Source: Sutcliffiella horikoshii (lineage in GTDB: Bacteria; Bacillota; Bacilli; Bacillales; Bacillaceae_I). From it: 62,479 nt of DNA. The notes under the pieces were generated by a model that ran no database searches, was not told where the DNA came from, and worked only from the letters and a program-made list of their open reading frames with translations. The position numbers and the translations under genes were made by a program. The stretch is taken from NCBI RefSeq assembly GCF_020524325.1, contig NZ_JAIVKY010000016.1, positions 1 to 62,479 of the forward strand, given 5' to 3'. This document shows, in pieces, positions 1 through 10,077 of the stretch (positions are counted from its first letter, which is position 1; each line of letters opens with the position of its first letter).

Positions 1-111
1 AATGATGGCGAAGAGGTCACACCCGTTCCCATACCGAACACGGAAGTTAAGCTCTTCAGCGCCGATGGTAGTTGGGGGATCTCCCCCTGTGAGAGTAGGA
101 CGTTGCCAGGC
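1..111 (+). rRNA. rrf: 5S ribosomal RNA, 3' part
   Basis: The first 111 bases match the body of a Bacillus-type 5S rRNA: the conserved stretch around CCGAACACGGAAGTTAAG, then the GTAGGACGTTGCCAGGC 3' end. A few 5' bases lie outside the window. It closes an rRNA operon that reads rightwards towards ctsR. Confidence 0.95.
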
Positions 112-121
112 AAATTTATGG

Positions 122-153
122 GAAACCAGTGCTTAGTGCGCTGGTTTTTTTGT
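122..153 (+). terminator. rRNA operon terminator
   Basis: AACCAGTGC and GCGCTGGTT form a stem (one G-T pair) followed by a run of seven T, about ten bases after the 5S 3' end. It is a standard intrinsic terminator for the upstream rRNA operon. Confidence 0.9.
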
Positions 154-467
154 GTTGTTTTTGTATGTTTGTGTCGAATGACGATTATTTCGTCCGACTT
201 AGTGGATAAATCGAAAAGTTCGCGGATAAACAAAAAGTTGGACTGTTATTTTAAAACGAGCCCCCTCAACCTCCCCGGCCCAGCCCCCCTCAAAAACCTC
301 TTTTGAACAATTTTGACCAATTGACGTTTAAACACCTCCCAAAAGTGGAATTCTGTTTGAGAGAGACCCATTCTGAAAGAACCTACATCCAAAGACCATC
401 CCAACATAAATAGACGCACGACAAACCAAACCACACAGAATGACAGTTTTTAGCGAAAGGTTATCTA
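154..467. other. 5S-ctsR intergenic region with C-rich tract
   Basis: No credible gene is present. Short reading frames here lack ribosome binding sites and recognisable sequence. The notable content is a C-rich tract at 261-289 with runs of 5, 4, 3 and 6 C, giving four G-runs on the minus strand. The 12-base motif AGCCCCC(C)TCAA occurs twice in it. Confidence 0.6.
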
Positions 468-496
468 TTGAATTTTTTCAGAAGGTCTTATATATT
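468..496 (+). promoter_or_regulatory. sigma-A promoter of the ctsR operon
   Basis: TTGAAT (468-473) and TATATT (491-496) are separated by exactly 17 bases, 44 bases before the ctsR start. The CtsR box lies just downstream, so repressor bound there would overlap the start of transcription. Confidence 0.8.
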
Positions 497-504
497 TTAC
501 ATAT

Positions 505-521
505 AGTCAAAGATAGTCAAG
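505..521 (+). promoter_or_regulatory. CtsR operator
   Basis: AGTCAAA-GAT-AGTCAAG matches the CtsR tandem heptad (A/G)GTCAAA-NAN-(A/G)GTCAAA except for the last base. It lies between the -10 box and the ribosome binding site of ctsR, which fits autoregulation of the clp operon by its first gene product. Confidence 0.85.
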
Positions 522-539
522 GTCAGATAGGAGGATAGC

Positions 540-1001
540 ATGAGAAACATATCTGATGTCATTGAGCAATATTTGAAACAGGTGTTGGAGGGGAGCAGGG
601 AGAATTCTGCTGAGATCAAACGTAGTGAGATTGCAGATAAGTTTGAATGTGTGCCCTCTCAGATTAATTATGTGATAAATACTAGATTTACGATTGAACG
701 AGGATATTTGGTGGAGAGCAAGCGTGGGGGCGGCGGCTATATCAGGATTATTAAGATCAAGCCGCATGACCATTTGCATTTGATCGACCAGCTTATAGAA
801 CTGATAGATGTGAGAGTTTCCCAGGCAAGTGCGGAGGATGTTATCTTTCGGTTGGTGGAAGAGAAGGTGATTTCCGCTAGGGAGGCGAAAATAATGGTTA
901 GTGTCATGGACCGCTCTGTCTTATATTTGGGCTTACCTGAGAGAGATGAGCTGCGGGCAAGGATGTTAACGGCTATGCTGACTACACTGAAGTACCGGTA
1001 G
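540..1001 (+). CDS. ctsR: Transcriptional repressor CtsR
   Basis: The 153-residue product is full length for CtsR, the repressor of class III heat-shock genes (clpC, clpP, clpE) in Firmicutes. It has an N-terminal winged helix-turn-helix, with the glycine-rich wing RGGGGYIRI at about residues 61-69 that senses temperature in known CtsR proteins. The C-terminal dimer domain is the one targeted by McsB. The start is set by GGAGGA a few bases upstream. It is the first gene of ctsR-mcsA-mcsB-clpC and has a CtsR box in its own promoter. Confidence 0.96.
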   Translation: MRNISDVIEQYLKQVLEGSRENSAEIKRSEIADKFECVPSQINYVINTRFTIERGYLVESKRGGGGYIRIIKIKPHDHLHLIDQLIELIDVRVSQASAEDVIFRLVEEKVISAREAKIMVSVMDRSVLYLGLPERDELRARMLTAMLTTLKYR

Positions 1002-1012
1002 GGGGGATGAAA

Positions 1013-1561
1013 ATGGTATGTCAAGAATGTAATGAGCGCCCAGCTGCTTTGCATTTTACAAAGATTATCAATGGTGAAAAATCCGAGATTCATATATGTG
1101 AGCAATGTGCTCAAGAAAAAGGCAGTATGTCGATGTTTACTGGTGGATCAGGTTTTTCCATCAATAACCTGATTGCAGGATTGTTGAATACAGAACACAC
1201 CATACCAAATCCGAAACAGGAAGACATTGCGCCGCAGAAAATTTTACAGTGCGAACGCTGTAAGATGACGTTTCAGCAGTTTACGAAAATTGGGCGTTTT
1301 GGTTGTTCGGAATGTTATCATACCTTTTCCGACAAGATGCAGCCAATTTTAAAAAGGTTGCATAGCGGAAACACGGTGCATGCCGGGAAGATTCCGAAAC
1401 GAATCGGCGGGAGCATGCATGTGAGGAAAGAGATTGATGCGCTTAGAGAAGAATTACAGGAACTTATTTTACAGGAAGAATTCGAGAGTGCGGCGAATAC
1501 TAGAGATAGAATCAGAGAATTGGAAAGACAACTGAGTGAAAAAAGAGAGGGGGAGCAGTAG
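1013..1561 (+). CDS. mcsA: McsA, activator of protein arginine kinase McsB
   Basis: This is a zinc protein of about 182 residues that binds and activates McsB. The N-terminus has CxxC pairs (CQEC and CEQC, then CERC and CSEC) for two zinc sites. The C-terminus holds a UVR coiled coil (residues about 140-175) like the one shared by UvrB and UvrC. I chose ATG 1013, giving MVCQEC as in relatives, because the GGGGGG ribosome binding site at 1001-1006 abuts the upstream ATG at 1007 with no spacer. It is followed immediately by mcsB. Confidence 0.93.
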   Translation: MVCQECNERPAALHFTKIINGEKSEIHICEQCAQEKGSMSMFTGGSGFSINNLIAGLLNTEHTIPNPKQEDIAPQKILQCERCKMTFQQFTKIGRFGCSECYHTFSDKMQPILKRLHSGNTVHAGKIPKRIGGSMHVRKEIDALREELQELILQEEFESAANTRDRIRELERQLSEKREGEQ

Positions 1562-2626
1562 ATGTCTCTTGAACACTTTTTAAATAATGCGGTCAGTTCC
1601 TGGATGAAACAGGAGGGACCGGATTCGGATATTGTCCTTAGCAGCAGAGTAAGGCTTGCCAGAAATCTTGAAAAGATGCAGTTTCCGACAGTGTCGAGCA
1701 ATGAGGAAGCGCAGCAGATTGTGGATATAATGAAGCAGCATTTTGGAGAAAAAGAGTTTCAGAATCTTGGGGAGCTGGAGTTTCTTCTTATGGAGGAATT
1801 GAATGCTTTAGAGAAGCGAGTGTTGGTAGAAAAGCACTTAATCAGTCCACAACTGGCGGAGGATTCGGCATTTGGAGCATGTTTGTTATCACCGAATGAA
1901 GAAGTGAGCATTATGATAAATGAGGAGGATCATATCAGGATTCAATGCTTGTTTCCCGGACTGCAGTTGAATGAAGCGTTGCAGGTAGCCAATTCATTGG
2001 ATGATTGGATAGAAGAAAAGATTGATTATGCGTTTGATGAAAAACGAGGATACTTAACGAGTTGCCCGACAAATGTGGGGACGGGGCTTCGTGCTTCCGT
2101 CATGATGCACTTGCCCGCACTGGTGCTGACTCAGCAGATGAACAGAATTGTTCCTGCTATTAACCAATTGGGATTAGTTGTTAGAGGAATTTATGGGGAA
2201 GGCAGCGAAGCTTTAGGTAACATCTTTCAAATTTCCAACCAAATGACACTCGGTAAGTCAGAAGAGGATATTGTTCAAGACCTTATGGGTGTGGTACAAC
2301 AACTTATTTCTCAAGAGCGCTCTGCCAGAGAAGCATTAGTCAAAACTTCGAACATACAATTAGAAGATAGGGTATTTCGCTCATACGGGTTGTTGGCACA
2401 CAGTCGTATTATGGAAACAAAAGAGGCGGCAAAGTGCTTGTCGAATGTGCGGCTAGGTATAGATTTAGGCTATATCACCGACATTTCTAGATCCATTTTG
2501 AATGAATTAATGATTTTAACTCAACCGGGCTTCTTGCAGCAATATGCAGGAGGGCCATTAAAGCCAAATGAAAGAGATGTTCGCAGGGCCAGCTTGATTC
2601 GGGAAAGAATGCGATTAAATAGATAA
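1562..2626 (+). CDS. mcsB: Protein arginine kinase McsB
   Basis: The 354-residue protein has the phosphagen-kinase fold. It phosphorylates arginines on CtsR and on damaged proteins, marking them for ClpC-ClpP. Visible signatures are the nucleotide-binding SSRVRLARN near residue 26, the catalytic loop [12 protein letters not shown] near residue 172, and the C-terminal RDVRRA motif, the phospho-arginine allosteric site of the family. The ATG follows the mcsA stop codon with no gap, so translation is probably coupled. Confidence 0.95.
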   Translation: MSLEHFLNNAVSSWMKQEGPDSDIVLSSRVRLARNLEKMQFPTVSSNEEAQQIVDIMKQHFGEKEFQNLGELEFLLMEELNALEKRVLVEKHLISPQLAEDSAFGACLLSPNEEVSIMINEEDHIRIQCLFPGLQLNEALQVANSLDDWIEEKIDYAFDEKRGYLTSCPTNVGTGLRASVMMHLPALVLTQQMNRIVPAINQLGLVVRGIYGEGSEALGNIFQISNQMTLGKSEEDIVQDLMGVVQQLISQERSAREALVKTSNIQLEDRVFRSYGLLAHSRIMETKEAAKCLSNVRLGIDLGYITDISRSILNELMILTQPGFLQQYAGGPLKPNERDVRRASLIRERMRLNR

Positions 2627-2648
2627 ATTATTCGGGAGGCGAATGGAT

Positions 2649-5087
2649 ATGATGTTTGGTCGATTTACAGAAAGAGCGCAAAAAGTATTGGCATTGGCAC
2701 AGGAAGAGGCGTTGCGCCTAAGCCATAATAATATAGGAACAGAGCATATCTTACTTGGATTGGTAAGAGAAGGGGAAGGGATTGCTGCAAAAGCATTGAT
2801 CGCCCTTGGCTTGGGGCCTGAAAAAATTCAAAAAGAAGTAGAAAACTTGATTGGAAGAGGACAGGACAGTGGGCAATCAATTCCTCACTATACACCAAGG
2901 GCGAAGAAGGTAATTGAGCTTTCCATGGATGAAGCGCGTAAGCTTGGTCATTCCTATGTAGGAACAGAGCATGTATTGCTTGGCTTAATTCGTGAGGGAG
3001 AAGGGGTTGCGGCACGCGTATTGAACAACTTGGGAGTGAGCTTAAACAAGGCTCGCCAGCAAGTGTTGCAACTGCTTGGAAGTAATGAATCTTCCGGAGG
3101 ACATTCAGGTGGTGCATCTGCCAATGTGAATACACCTACTCTTGATAGCTTGGCAAGGGACCTAACGGCGGTCGCGCGTGAGGGAAGCTTGGATCCTGTT
3201 ATCGGACGAAGCAAGGAAATTCAGCGTGTGATTGAGGTGCTTAGCCGCAGAACGAAAAATAATCCAGTATTGATCGGGGAACCTGGTGTAGGTAAAACGG
3301 CCATTGCAGAAGGACTTGCACAGCAAATCGTGAGCAATGAAGTTCCGGAGATCCTTCGAGATAAACGCGTTATGACGCTCGACATGGGTACAGTTGTTGC
3401 CGGTACGAAATATCGCGGAGAGTTTGAAGACCGCCTGAAAAAGGTGATGGATGAGATCCGTCAAGCCGGTAACATCATCCTTTTCATCGATGAACTTCAT
3501 ACATTGATTGGTGCCGGTGGAGCAGAGGGTGCCATTGACGCATCCAATATCTTAAAACCGTCCTTAGCGCGTGGAGAGCTACAATGTATCGGTGCCACAA
3601 CGCTAGATGAGTACCGTAAATATATCGAAAAAGATGCAGCACTTGAGCGACGCTTCCAGCCGATTACGGTGGATGAGCCGACAACAGCGGAGTCCATTCA
3701 GATTCTGACAGGACTGCGTGACCGTTATGAAGCTCACCATCGTGTATCCATCACTGATGAAGCGATCGAGCAGGCGGTTAAGCTTTCCGACCGTTACATC
3801 AGTGACCGCTTCTTGCCAGATAAAGCAATCGACTTAATTGATGAAGCGGGATCAAAAGTACGACTACGTTCTTTTACAACACCTCCGAACTTAAAAGAGT
3901 TAGAGGTAAAGCTTGAAACTGTTCGCAACGAAAAGGATGCGGCTGTTCAAAGCCAGGAATTCGAAAAAGCAGCCTCTTTAAGAGATACAGAGCAGCGTCT
4001 TCGTGAACAATTAGAAGAAACGAAGAAAACATGGAAAGAAAAGCAAGGTCAGGAGAATTCCGAGGTGACAGTAGAAGATATTGCGATGGTTGTATCTAGC
4101 TGGACCGGAATTCCGGTATCAAAACTTGCACAAACAGAAACAGATAAACTGTTAAACATGGAATCTTTATTGCACTCCCGTGTTATTGGGCAGGATGAAG
4201 CGGTTAAAGCCGTATCAAAAGCCGTTCGCCGTGCACGTGCAGGCTTGAAAGATCCAAAGCGTCCAATTGGTTCCTTCATATTCCTTGGGCCAACTGGGGT
4301 AGGTAAAACGGAACTTGCAAGAGCCCTGGCGGAATCTATCTTTGGTGACGAGGATGCGATGATTCGTATTGATATGTCTGAGTACATGGAGAAGCATTCT
4401 ACTTCCCGTCTCGTTGGTTCCCCTCCAGGCTATGTTGGGTATGATGAAGGTGGCCAGTTGACGGAGAAAGTTCGCCGCAAGCCGTATTCTGTTATTCTTT
4501 TAGATGAAATTGAAAAAGCACATCCTGATGTGTTCAATATTCTATTACAAGTGTTAGAGGATGGCCGTTTGACAGATTCAAAAGGTCGTACAGTGGATTT
4601 CCGTAACACGCTTGTCATTATGACATCCAATGTTGGTGCTGACGCATTAAAGCGCAACAAATATGTCGGCTTTAATGTACAAGATGAGAACCAGAACTAT
4701 AAAGACATGAAAGGGAAAGTGATGGATGAGCTGAAAAAGGCGTTCCGTCCGGAGTTCCTGAACCGAGTTGATGAAATGATTGTGTTCCACTCTTTAGAGA
4801 AGACACATTTGAAAGAAATCGTCACATTGCTATCCGAGCAGTTAACGAAGCGCCTGAAAGAACAGGATATCGATTTGGAGCTGACAGACGCTGCAAAAGA
4901 AAAGATTTCAGAAGAAGGCTACGATCCGGAATACGGTGCAAGACCGTTACGCCGTGCAATCCAAAAGCATGTGGAAGATAAACTTTCAGAAGAGCTGTTA
5001 AAAGGGAATATCGAGAAAGGCAAGAAAATCTCGTTAGATGTTGTAGACGGGGAATTTGTTGTCCGTGATGTGGAAAAAGTAAAATAA
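2649..5087 (+). CDS. clpC: ATP-dependent unfoldase ClpC
   Basis: This is an HSP100/Clp AAA+ protein of about 812 residues that feeds substrates to ClpP. It has a duplicated N-domain (to about residue 145), D1 Walker A GEPGVGKT, a middle-domain coiled coil with a UVR-like segment (about 415-475), D2 Walker A GPTGVGKT, and a VGF loop (KYVGFN) for docking ClpP. ATG 2649 (MMFGRF) is preferred because GGGAGG at 2634-2639 is 9 bases away; the in-frame ATG at 2643 would be only 3. It is the last gene of the CtsR operon. Confidence 0.96.
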   Translation: MMFGRFTERAQKVLALAQEEALRLSHNNIGTEHILLGLVREGEGIAAKALIALGLGPEKIQKEVENLIGRGQDSGQSIPHYTPRAKKVIELSMDEARKLGHSYVGTEHVLLGLIREGEGVAARVLNNLGVSLNKARQQVLQLLGSNESSGGHSGGASANVNTPTLDSLARDLTAVAREGSLDPVIGRSKEIQRVIEVLSRRTKNNPVLIGEPGVGKTAIAEGLAQQIVSNEVPEILRDKRVMTLDMGTVVAGTKYRGEFEDRLKKVMDEIRQAGNIILFIDELHTLIGAGGAEGAIDASNILKPSLARGELQCIGATTLDEYRKYIEKDAALERRFQPITVDEPTTAESIQILTGLRDRYEAHHRVSITDEAIEQAVKLSDRYISDRFLPDKAIDLIDEAGSKVRLRSFTTPPNLKELEVKLETVRNEKDAAVQSQEFEKAASLRDTEQRLREQLEETKKTWKEKQGQENSEVTVEDIAMVVSSWTGIPVSKLAQTETDKLLNMESLLHSRVIGQDEAVKAVSKAVRRARAGLKDPKRPIGSFIFLGPTGVGKTELARALAESIFGDEDAMIRIDMSEYMEKHSTSRLVGSPPGYVGYDEGGQLTEKVRRKPYSVILLDEIEKAHPDVFNILLQVLEDGRLTDSKGRTVDFRNTLVIMTSNVGADALKRNKYVGFNVQDENQNYKDMKGKVMDELKKAFRPEFLNRVDEMIVFHSLEKTHLKEIVTLLSEQLTKRLKEQDIDLELTDAAKEKISEEGYDPEYGARPLRRAIQKHVEDKLSEELLKGNIEKGKKISLDVVDGEFVVRDVEKVK

Positions 5088-5120
5088 GGTTGCTGGTCGT
5101 TTGCATGGCTGTATAGAAGT

Positions 5121-5157
5121 GGAGGTAAGCCCGTTGTATAAGGGCTTTCCTCCTTTC
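5121..5157 (+). terminator. Terminator of the ctsR-clpC operon
   Basis: GGAGGTAAGCCC (5121-5132) pairs with GGGCTTTCCTCC (5142-5153) around a short loop, followed by TTTCTTA. The strong stem closes the heat-shock operon before radA. Confidence 0.8.
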
Positions 5158-5285
5158 TTATATTTTCCAATGGTTTAGATTAGCGTAAGATATGTGAAAT
5201 AAGGTATCATGAAAGAAGGAAAACAATGGTATTTTCACAACACTCATTTCATAAAGATTATTGTTAACATAGAGAGGATTTTTGG

Positions 5286-6662
5286 ATGGCAAAGCGTAAG
5301 ACAAAGTTTATGTGTAAGGAATGCGGGTATGAGTCTCCTAAGTGGATGGGGAAATGCCCAGGGTGCAATGCATGGAATACGATGGTGGAGGAACTGGAAG
5401 AGTCCAGGACACCAAGGCGCGGAGGTTTTACGACGTCTTCTTCTACATTGGCAAGAAAAGCAGAATCTATCACAAAAGTGGAAAATATAAAGCAATCCAG
5501 GATATATACAGATATGGAAGAGTGCAATAGAGTGCTTGGCGGCGGTTTGGTCCAAGGTTCCCTTGTTTTAATTGGGGGAGACCCTGGTATTGGAAAGTCG
5601 ACGTTATTGTTGCAGGTGTGCAGTCAATTAGCATTAAAAAAACATCGTGTCTTATACATATCGGGGGAAGAATCTGTTCAGCAAACAAAGCTGCGGGCAG
5701 ACCGTTTAGGAGTACAGGCAGATGAGTTGTTTGTTTTATCAGAAACGGACTTCGAACTGGTTGCAAAAGCGGTGGATGATGTACAGCCGACCTTACTTGT
5801 TGTTGATTCCATTCAAACCGTTTATCATCCGGCTGTTACCTCCGCTCCTGGGAGTGTGTCACAGGTTAGAGAATGTACGGCTGAGTTGATGCGGATTGCA
5901 AAGACAAAGAATATTGCTGTCTTCATCGTAGGTCATGTCACAAAAGAAGGGTCTATTGCAGGACCCCGTCTTTTAGAACATATGGTGGACACGGTGTTAT
6001 ATTTCGAAGGAGAAAGACATCATACGTATCGTATTTTGCGTTCAGTGAAAAATAGATTCGGTTCCACGAATGAAATTGGTATTTTTGAAATGAAGGAAGA
6101 GGGTTTGACAGAAGTGAAGAACCCTTCAGAAATCTTTTTAGAAGAACGGTCAAAAGGGGCTGCAGGTTCCACAGTTGTAGCATCGATGGAAGGTACAAGG
6201 CCTGTATTGGTAGAAATCCAGGCGTTGATCTCTCCCACAGGTTATGGAAATCCAAGAAGAATGGCAACAGGAATCGATCACAACAGGGTATCACTTATTA
6301 TGGCGGTACTTGAAAAAAGAGTGGGGCTGTTGCTTCAAAACCAGGATGCCTATTTGAAGGTGGCAGGTGGGGTAAAACTCGATGAACCGGCCATCGACCT
6401 TGCAGTTGCGGTCAGCATCGCTTCCAGCTTCCGTAACCAAACATCTGAACCAACAGATGTGGTGATTGGGGAAGTAGGGCTGACAGGTGAGATCAGACGG
6501 GTGTCCCGCATTGAACAACGTGTCCAAGAAGCTGCGAAGCTTGGATTCAAACGAGTAATCATTCCTGCGAAAAACCTGGGAGGGTGGACCATTCCGAAAG
6601 AGGTTAATGTGATAGGTGTCAACACCATCGAACAGGCTCTTCAATATACTCTAGGGGGATAG
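5286..6662 (+). CDS. radA: DNA repair/recombination protein RadA (Sms)
   Basis: The 458-residue RecA-family helicase drives branch migration in recombination and natural transformation. It has an N-terminal zinc finger (CKECGY...CPGC, residues 10-29), Walker [11 protein letters not shown] near residue 97, the RadA-specific KNRFG motif near residue 255, and a C-terminal Lon-protease-like domain. The start has GAGAGG about 10 bases upstream. It is followed by disA two bases after its stop codon, which fits their shared role in genome integrity. Confidence 0.96.
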   Translation: MAKRKTKFMCKECGYESPKWMGKCPGCNAWNTMVEELEESRTPRRGGFTTSSSTLARKAESITKVENIKQSRIYTDMEECNRVLGGGLVQGSLVLIGGDPGIGKSTLLLQVCSQLALKKHRVLYISGEESVQQTKLRADRLGVQADELFVLSETDFELVAKAVDDVQPTLLVVDSIQTVYHPAVTSAPGSVSQVRECTAELMRIAKTKNIAVFIVGHVTKEGSIAGPRLLEHMVDTVLYFEGERHHTYRILRSVKNRFGSTNEIGIFEMKEEGLTEVKNPSEIFLEERSKGAAGSTVVASMEGTRPVLVEIQALISPTGYGNPRRMATGIDHNRVSLIMAVLEKRVGLLLQNQDAYLKVAGGVKLDEPAIDLAVAVSIASSFRNQTSEPTDVVIGEVGLTGEIRRVSRIEQRVQEAAKLGFKRVIIPAKNLGGWTIPKEVNVIGVNTIEQALQYTLGG

Positions 6663-6664
6663 AG

Positions 6665-7738
6665 ATGGAAGAACAACGGCAGAAAGAAAAAATAATGGCA
6701 GATACATTACAGTTTATCGCACCCGGAACACCTATTCGGGAAGGTATTAACAATATACTTCGTTCTCAAACCGGTGGACTTGTGGTCGTGGGATTCAATG
6801 ACAAAGTGAAAGATATGGTAGACGGAGGATTTTCCATCAATTGTCCATTCAGCCCGGCCTATGTATATGAATTGGCGAAGATGGATGGTGCTATCATCTT
6901 GAATGAAAAAGGGACGAAAATCCTCTATGCTAATGCACAATTAACACCTAACTCCACCATCATTTCCACTGAAACAGGAATGAGACATCGAACAGCAGAA
7001 CGTGTGGCTAAGCAGACTGGCTGCCTTGTTGTAGCCATTTCTCAGCGTCGAAATGTCATTACCTTGTACAAAGGTGATTTCCGTTATGCGCTGCGGGATA
7101 TTGGGGTTATTTTTACAAAAGCAAACCAGGCGATTCAAACCCTTGAAAAATACAAAACCGTACTAGATCAGGGAATTACCAATCTGGGAGCTTTAGAATT
7201 TGAAGAACAGGTATCATTATCGGAACTTTTACAGGTGATACATCGTATAGAAATGGTACTGCGCATTAAAAATGAAATACTAAGTTATATTAATGAGCTT
7301 GGAACAGAAGGCAGACTGATTCGACTGCAGATGACGGAACTCCTAGCCCACATTGAAGAAGAAGCGATTCTCCTTATAAAAGATTATTGCGTGGATAAAG
7401 AAATGGATGCGTTCATGATTCTAAGGCGTTTGCAGGAGTTGGCAAATACGGATTTATTGGACGATGCCGTTATCTTAAAGATGCTAGGGTATTCTGGTTT
7501 TATGAATCCTGACGAAATTGTCCTGCCAAGAGGGTATAGAGTTTTGCATAAGATCCCGCGACTTCCTCCACTCGTCATCGAAAACTTAGTATGTAAGTTC
7601 TGGAATCTAAAGCAGATACTTAATGCTACAGTGGAAGAACTAGATGATGTGGATGGAATTGGTGAGGTACGAGCCCGGAAAATCAAAGAGGGATTGAAAC
7701 GGATTCAAGATCAACTACAGATTGACCGACAAATGTAA
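6665..7738 (+). CDS. disA: DNA integrity scanning protein DisA, diadenylate cyclase
   Basis: The 357-residue enzyme makes c-di-AMP from two ATP while scanning DNA branches, and is paused by damage. The DAC domain shows DGA (KMDGAIIL, near residue 75) and RHRTAER (near residue 108). A helical spine follows, then a C-terminal helix-hairpin-helix ([16 protein letters not shown]) that binds DNA junctions. GGGGG lies seven bases before the ATG. The coupling with radA matches the known RadA-DisA partnership in Bacillus. Confidence 0.96.
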   Translation: MEEQRQKEKIMADTLQFIAPGTPIREGINNILRSQTGGLVVVGFNDKVKDMVDGGFSINCPFSPAYVYELAKMDGAIILNEKGTKILYANAQLTPNSTIISTETGMRHRTAERVAKQTGCLVVAISQRRNVITLYKGDFRYALRDIGVIFTKANQAIQTLEKYKTVLDQGITNLGALEFEEQVSLSELLQVIHRIEMVLRIKNEILSYINELGTEGRLIRLQMTELLAHIEEEAILLIKDYCVDKEMDAFMILRRLQELANTDLLDDAVILKMLGYSGFMNPDEIVLPRGYRVLHKIPRLPPLVIENLVCKFWNLKQILNATVEELDDVDGIGEVRARKIKEGLKRIQDQLQIDRQM

Positions 7739-7819
7739 GGCGTAAAATCAGGATTGTGACAAAATCCTTACAAAAGTAAATTAAAAGTTTTTTCGACGTT
7801 TTATTTAAAGGAAACTGTT

Positions 7820-7825
7820 TATAAT
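7820..7825 (+). promoter_or_regulatory. Possible -10 box for yacL
   Basis: A perfect TATAAT lies 20 bases before the yacL start, but no good -35 box is seen at 16-18 bases. TTCGAC at 7792 is 22 bases away. It is only a candidate promoter. Confidence 0.35.
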
Positions 7826-7845
7826 GAATAAAGGGAGGTGAGGCA

Positions 7846-8937
7846 ATGTTAAGGCGTACGGTTCAACTATTCTTTTTAATTCTTGGCGGAACATTGGGGA
7901 TCTTTTTCATTCCCGAGCTGTTTTCTCTCTTGGATCTAGGGGATATTCCTTTTCTCACAAAGCCTTATACTGTTGCTATTTTAGGAGCAATTATATTTTT
8001 TATCCTTACTTTTTGGTTAGTGGATTATGTTGTAGGATTCATTAAATGGATAGAGGAATCTTTAGTGAAAGCGCCAGTTACCGATGTGTTATTTGGTAGT
8101 TTAGGACTTATTTTTGGACTGATTGTCGCTTATCTGGCAGTTATTCCTTTAGAGAGAATCCCATTCGTCAGCGCCATATTCCCTATTTTCATTACCATTC
8201 TATTAGGATATCTTGGTTTTCAAGTAGGCTTCAAAAAACGAGATGAATTGGTGAGTTTATTTTCTATCTCCTCAAAATTCGGGAAGAAAAAATCAGTAGA
8301 AGATGACGAATTAGATTTATCCTCTAAGAAGCTGAAGATCTTAGACACAAGTGTTATTATTGATGGCAGGGTTGCAGATATTTGCCAAACCGGTTTTCTG
8401 GAAGGGACAATCGTCATTCCGCGATTTGTTCTGGAAGAACTGCAGCATATCGCTGATTCATCAGATGTGTTAAAACGTAATCGTGGTCGACGTGGTTTAG
8501 ATATACTAAACAGGATTCAAAAAGAATTAGCGATAAAAGTAGAGATATATGAAGGCAATTTTGAAGACATCCAGGAAGTGGACTCCAAGCTTGTGAAGCT
8601 AGCAAAATTGACTTCCGGTGTGGTCGTTACCAATGACTTTAACTTAAACAAAGTATGTGAGCTTCAAAATGTTGATGTGTTAAACATCAACGATTTAGCC
8701 AATGCGGTAAAGCCGGTCGTTCTTCCTGGCGAAGAGCTGACTGTACAAGTCATTAAAGACGGTAAAGAACATAATCAAGGTGTCGCGTACCTTGATGACG
8801 GAACCATGATTGTAGTAGAAGAAGGCCGTGATTATATCGGCAAACACATCCAAGTTCTTGTCACAAGCGTGCTCCAGACATCTGCCGGACGTATGATCTT
8901 TGCCAAGCCTAAACAACTAGAACGGGCAGCGTTATAA
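7846..8937 (+). CDS. yacL: PIN/TRAM membrane protein YacL
   Basis: The 363-residue protein has four hydrophobic segments (about residues 5-25, 43-65, 83-103 and 107-127). A cytosolic PIN ribonuclease domain follows, starting at [14 protein letters not shown] (about 166) with its acidic metal residues, and a C-terminal TRAM RNA-binding domain. The family is conserved beside radA-disA in Bacillus, but its substrate is unknown. The start has AAGGGAGGTGA upstream. A nuclease role is inferred from the fold only. Confidence 0.9.
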   Translation: MLRRTVQLFFLILGGTLGIFFIPELFSLLDLGDIPFLTKPYTVAILGAIIFFILTFWLVDYVVGFIKWIEESLVKAPVTDVLFGSLGLIFGLIVAYLAVIPLERIPFVSAIFPIFITILLGYLGFQVGFKKRDELVSLFSISSKFGKKKSVEDDELDLSSKKLKILDTSVIIDGRVADICQTGFLEGTIVIPRFVLEELQHIADSSDVLKRNRGRRGLDILNRIQKELAIKVEIYEGNFEDIQEVDSKLVKLAKLTSGVVVTNDFNLNKVCELQNVDVLNINDLANAVKPVVLPGEELTVQVIKDGKEHNQGVAYLDDGTMIVVEEGRDYIGKHIQVLVTSVLQTSAGRMIFAKPKQLERAAL

Positions 8938-8965
8938 GAAAAACCTATGGAATACAAATACCATA

Positions 8966-9092
8966 GCTGATGATTGGGGCCAAAGGCGAAGACTCCGTAG
9001 GGAGGTAGCGCTAGGTGAAGACCCCGCAGGCTTTCCGAGGAGGCTTCAGCAGCGCCCCTCGGAAAGCGAAGCCTGGAGCGGAAATCATCAGC
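8966..9092 (+). repeat. Structured intergenic repeat, copy A (short form)
   Basis: A 127-nt element bounded by GCTGATGATT and AATCATCAGC. Inside it, AGGC pairs with GCCT, AGGG with CCCT, and TGAAG with CTTCA, giving one long imperfect hairpin. It shares the core GGAAAGCGAA and GAGGAGGCT with six other copies in this window, but its arms are copy-specific. It lies between yacL and ispD. Nothing in it looks like a gene. Confidence 0.85.
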
Positions 9093-9113
9093 GGAGGTGA
9101 AAAGAAAACCTCC

Positions 9114-9163
9114 AATAACTTATACCCTCTTAAGCTAAGCTTAGAGGGTATAAGTTATTTTGT
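9114..9163. terminator. Long inverted repeat, probable terminator
   Basis: AATAACTTATACCCTCT (9114-9130) is perfectly complementary to 9143-9159, with an AAGCT palindrome in the loop. The 17-bp stem ends in a short T-rich tail (TTTTGTG). It could stop transcription from either side between yacL and ispD, though the T-tract is weak. Confidence 0.6.
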
Positions 9164-9193
9164 GAAAAAACAAGACCCACGGGAGAGTAAATA

Positions 9194-9871
9194 ATGAACT
9201 ATCAAGTAATCGTACTAGCAGCAGGACAGGGGAAGCGGATGAAAGCAGGAAAAAACAAGCAATTCATCGAGCTGGAGGGGAAACCTGTCATCATACATAC
9301 CCTCTCTGTCTTTGAAGCAGACCCATGGTGCAAAGAAATTAAACTAGTCATCAATGAAAAAGAAAAAGATATATTCAAAGAACTTCTTACCCAATATCCA
9401 ATACAAAAAATAAAAGAAATGGTCACTGGTGGAGAAGAGCGGCAGGATAGCGTGTATAATGGGCTTACATCGCTTCAATCAGCAGAAATTGTACTTGTTC
9501 ATGATGGAGCAAGGCCTTTTATTTCTCGCGAAGTCATTCATAATCTAGTGAAAAAAGCGGCCGAAGATGGAGCTGCGATTGTAGGTGTTCCTGTTAAAGA
9601 CACGATTAAACGTGTCAGTGCGGCCGGAGTGGTAGAACAAACGGTGGAACGATCCAGCTTATGGTCCATCCAAACACCTCAAGCGTTTCGTTATCCGATC
9701 CTAAAAGAAGCGCATGAAAAAGCAAAAACAGAGAACTACCTAGGAACCGACGAAGCAAGTCTCGTAGAACGTATCAATGTGCCGGTACACATCGTACAAG
9801 GTGAATACGAAAACTTCAAACTCACCACACCCGAAGACCTAATCCTTGCAAAAGCTTTTTTACAAAAATAA
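9194..9871 (+). CDS. ispD: 2-C-methyl-D-erythritol 4-phosphate cytidylyltransferase
   Basis: The 225-residue enzyme of the MEP isoprenoid pathway transfers CMP from CTP to methylerythritol phosphate. The N-terminal AAGQGKRMKAGKNKQF is the CTP-binding loop, and VHDGARPF near residue 104 is another family signature. GGGAGA precedes the ATG. The next gene, ispF, acts two steps later in the same pathway. The two usually touch or fuse, but here a structured repeat separates them. Confidence 0.96.
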   Translation: MNYQVIVLAAGQGKRMKAGKNKQFIELEGKPVIIHTLSVFEADPWCKEIKLVINEKEKDIFKELLTQYPIQKIKEMVTGGEERQDSVYNGLTSLQSAEIVLVHDGARPFISREVIHNLVKKAAEDGAAIVGVPVKDTIKRVSAAGVVEQTVERSSLWSIQTPQAFRYPILKEAHEKAKTENYLGTDEASLVERINVPVHIVQGEYENFKLTTPEDLILAKAFLQK

Positions 9872-9910
9872 TATTATGAAAATGTAACAGATCATATCAA
9901 ACCGTAAACC

Positions 9911-10037
9911 CCTGTAGATTAGAGTGCAAGGTGTGAGACTTCGGAGGGAGATAGCGGTAGGTTGAGACCCCGAGCGTTGCGAGGAGGCTCAAGCACCGCC
10001 CCTTGGAAAGCGAACACCTGGAACGGAAATCTACAGG
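9911..10037 (+). repeat. Structured intergenic repeat, copy B (short form)
   Basis: A 127-nt element bounded by CCTGTAGATT and AATCTACAGG, with inner arms AGGTGT/ACACCT, CGGT/ACCG and TTGAG/CTCAA. It has the same length and core as copy A, with different arm sequences that keep their pairing. It sits between ispD and ispF. Confidence 0.85.
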
Positions 10038-10077
10038 AGTTAATCAGACTAAATACATATAATTGGAGAGGTGCACT

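Noticed and set aside
103-306. 67-codon frame beginning in the 5S rRNA 3' end
   Set aside because: It starts inside 5S rRNA and crosses the terminator and the C-rich tract.
7787-7815. sigma-B promoter upstream of yacL
   Set aside because: GTTTTT and GGAAAC are 17 bases apart, too far for the usual 12-15 spacer.
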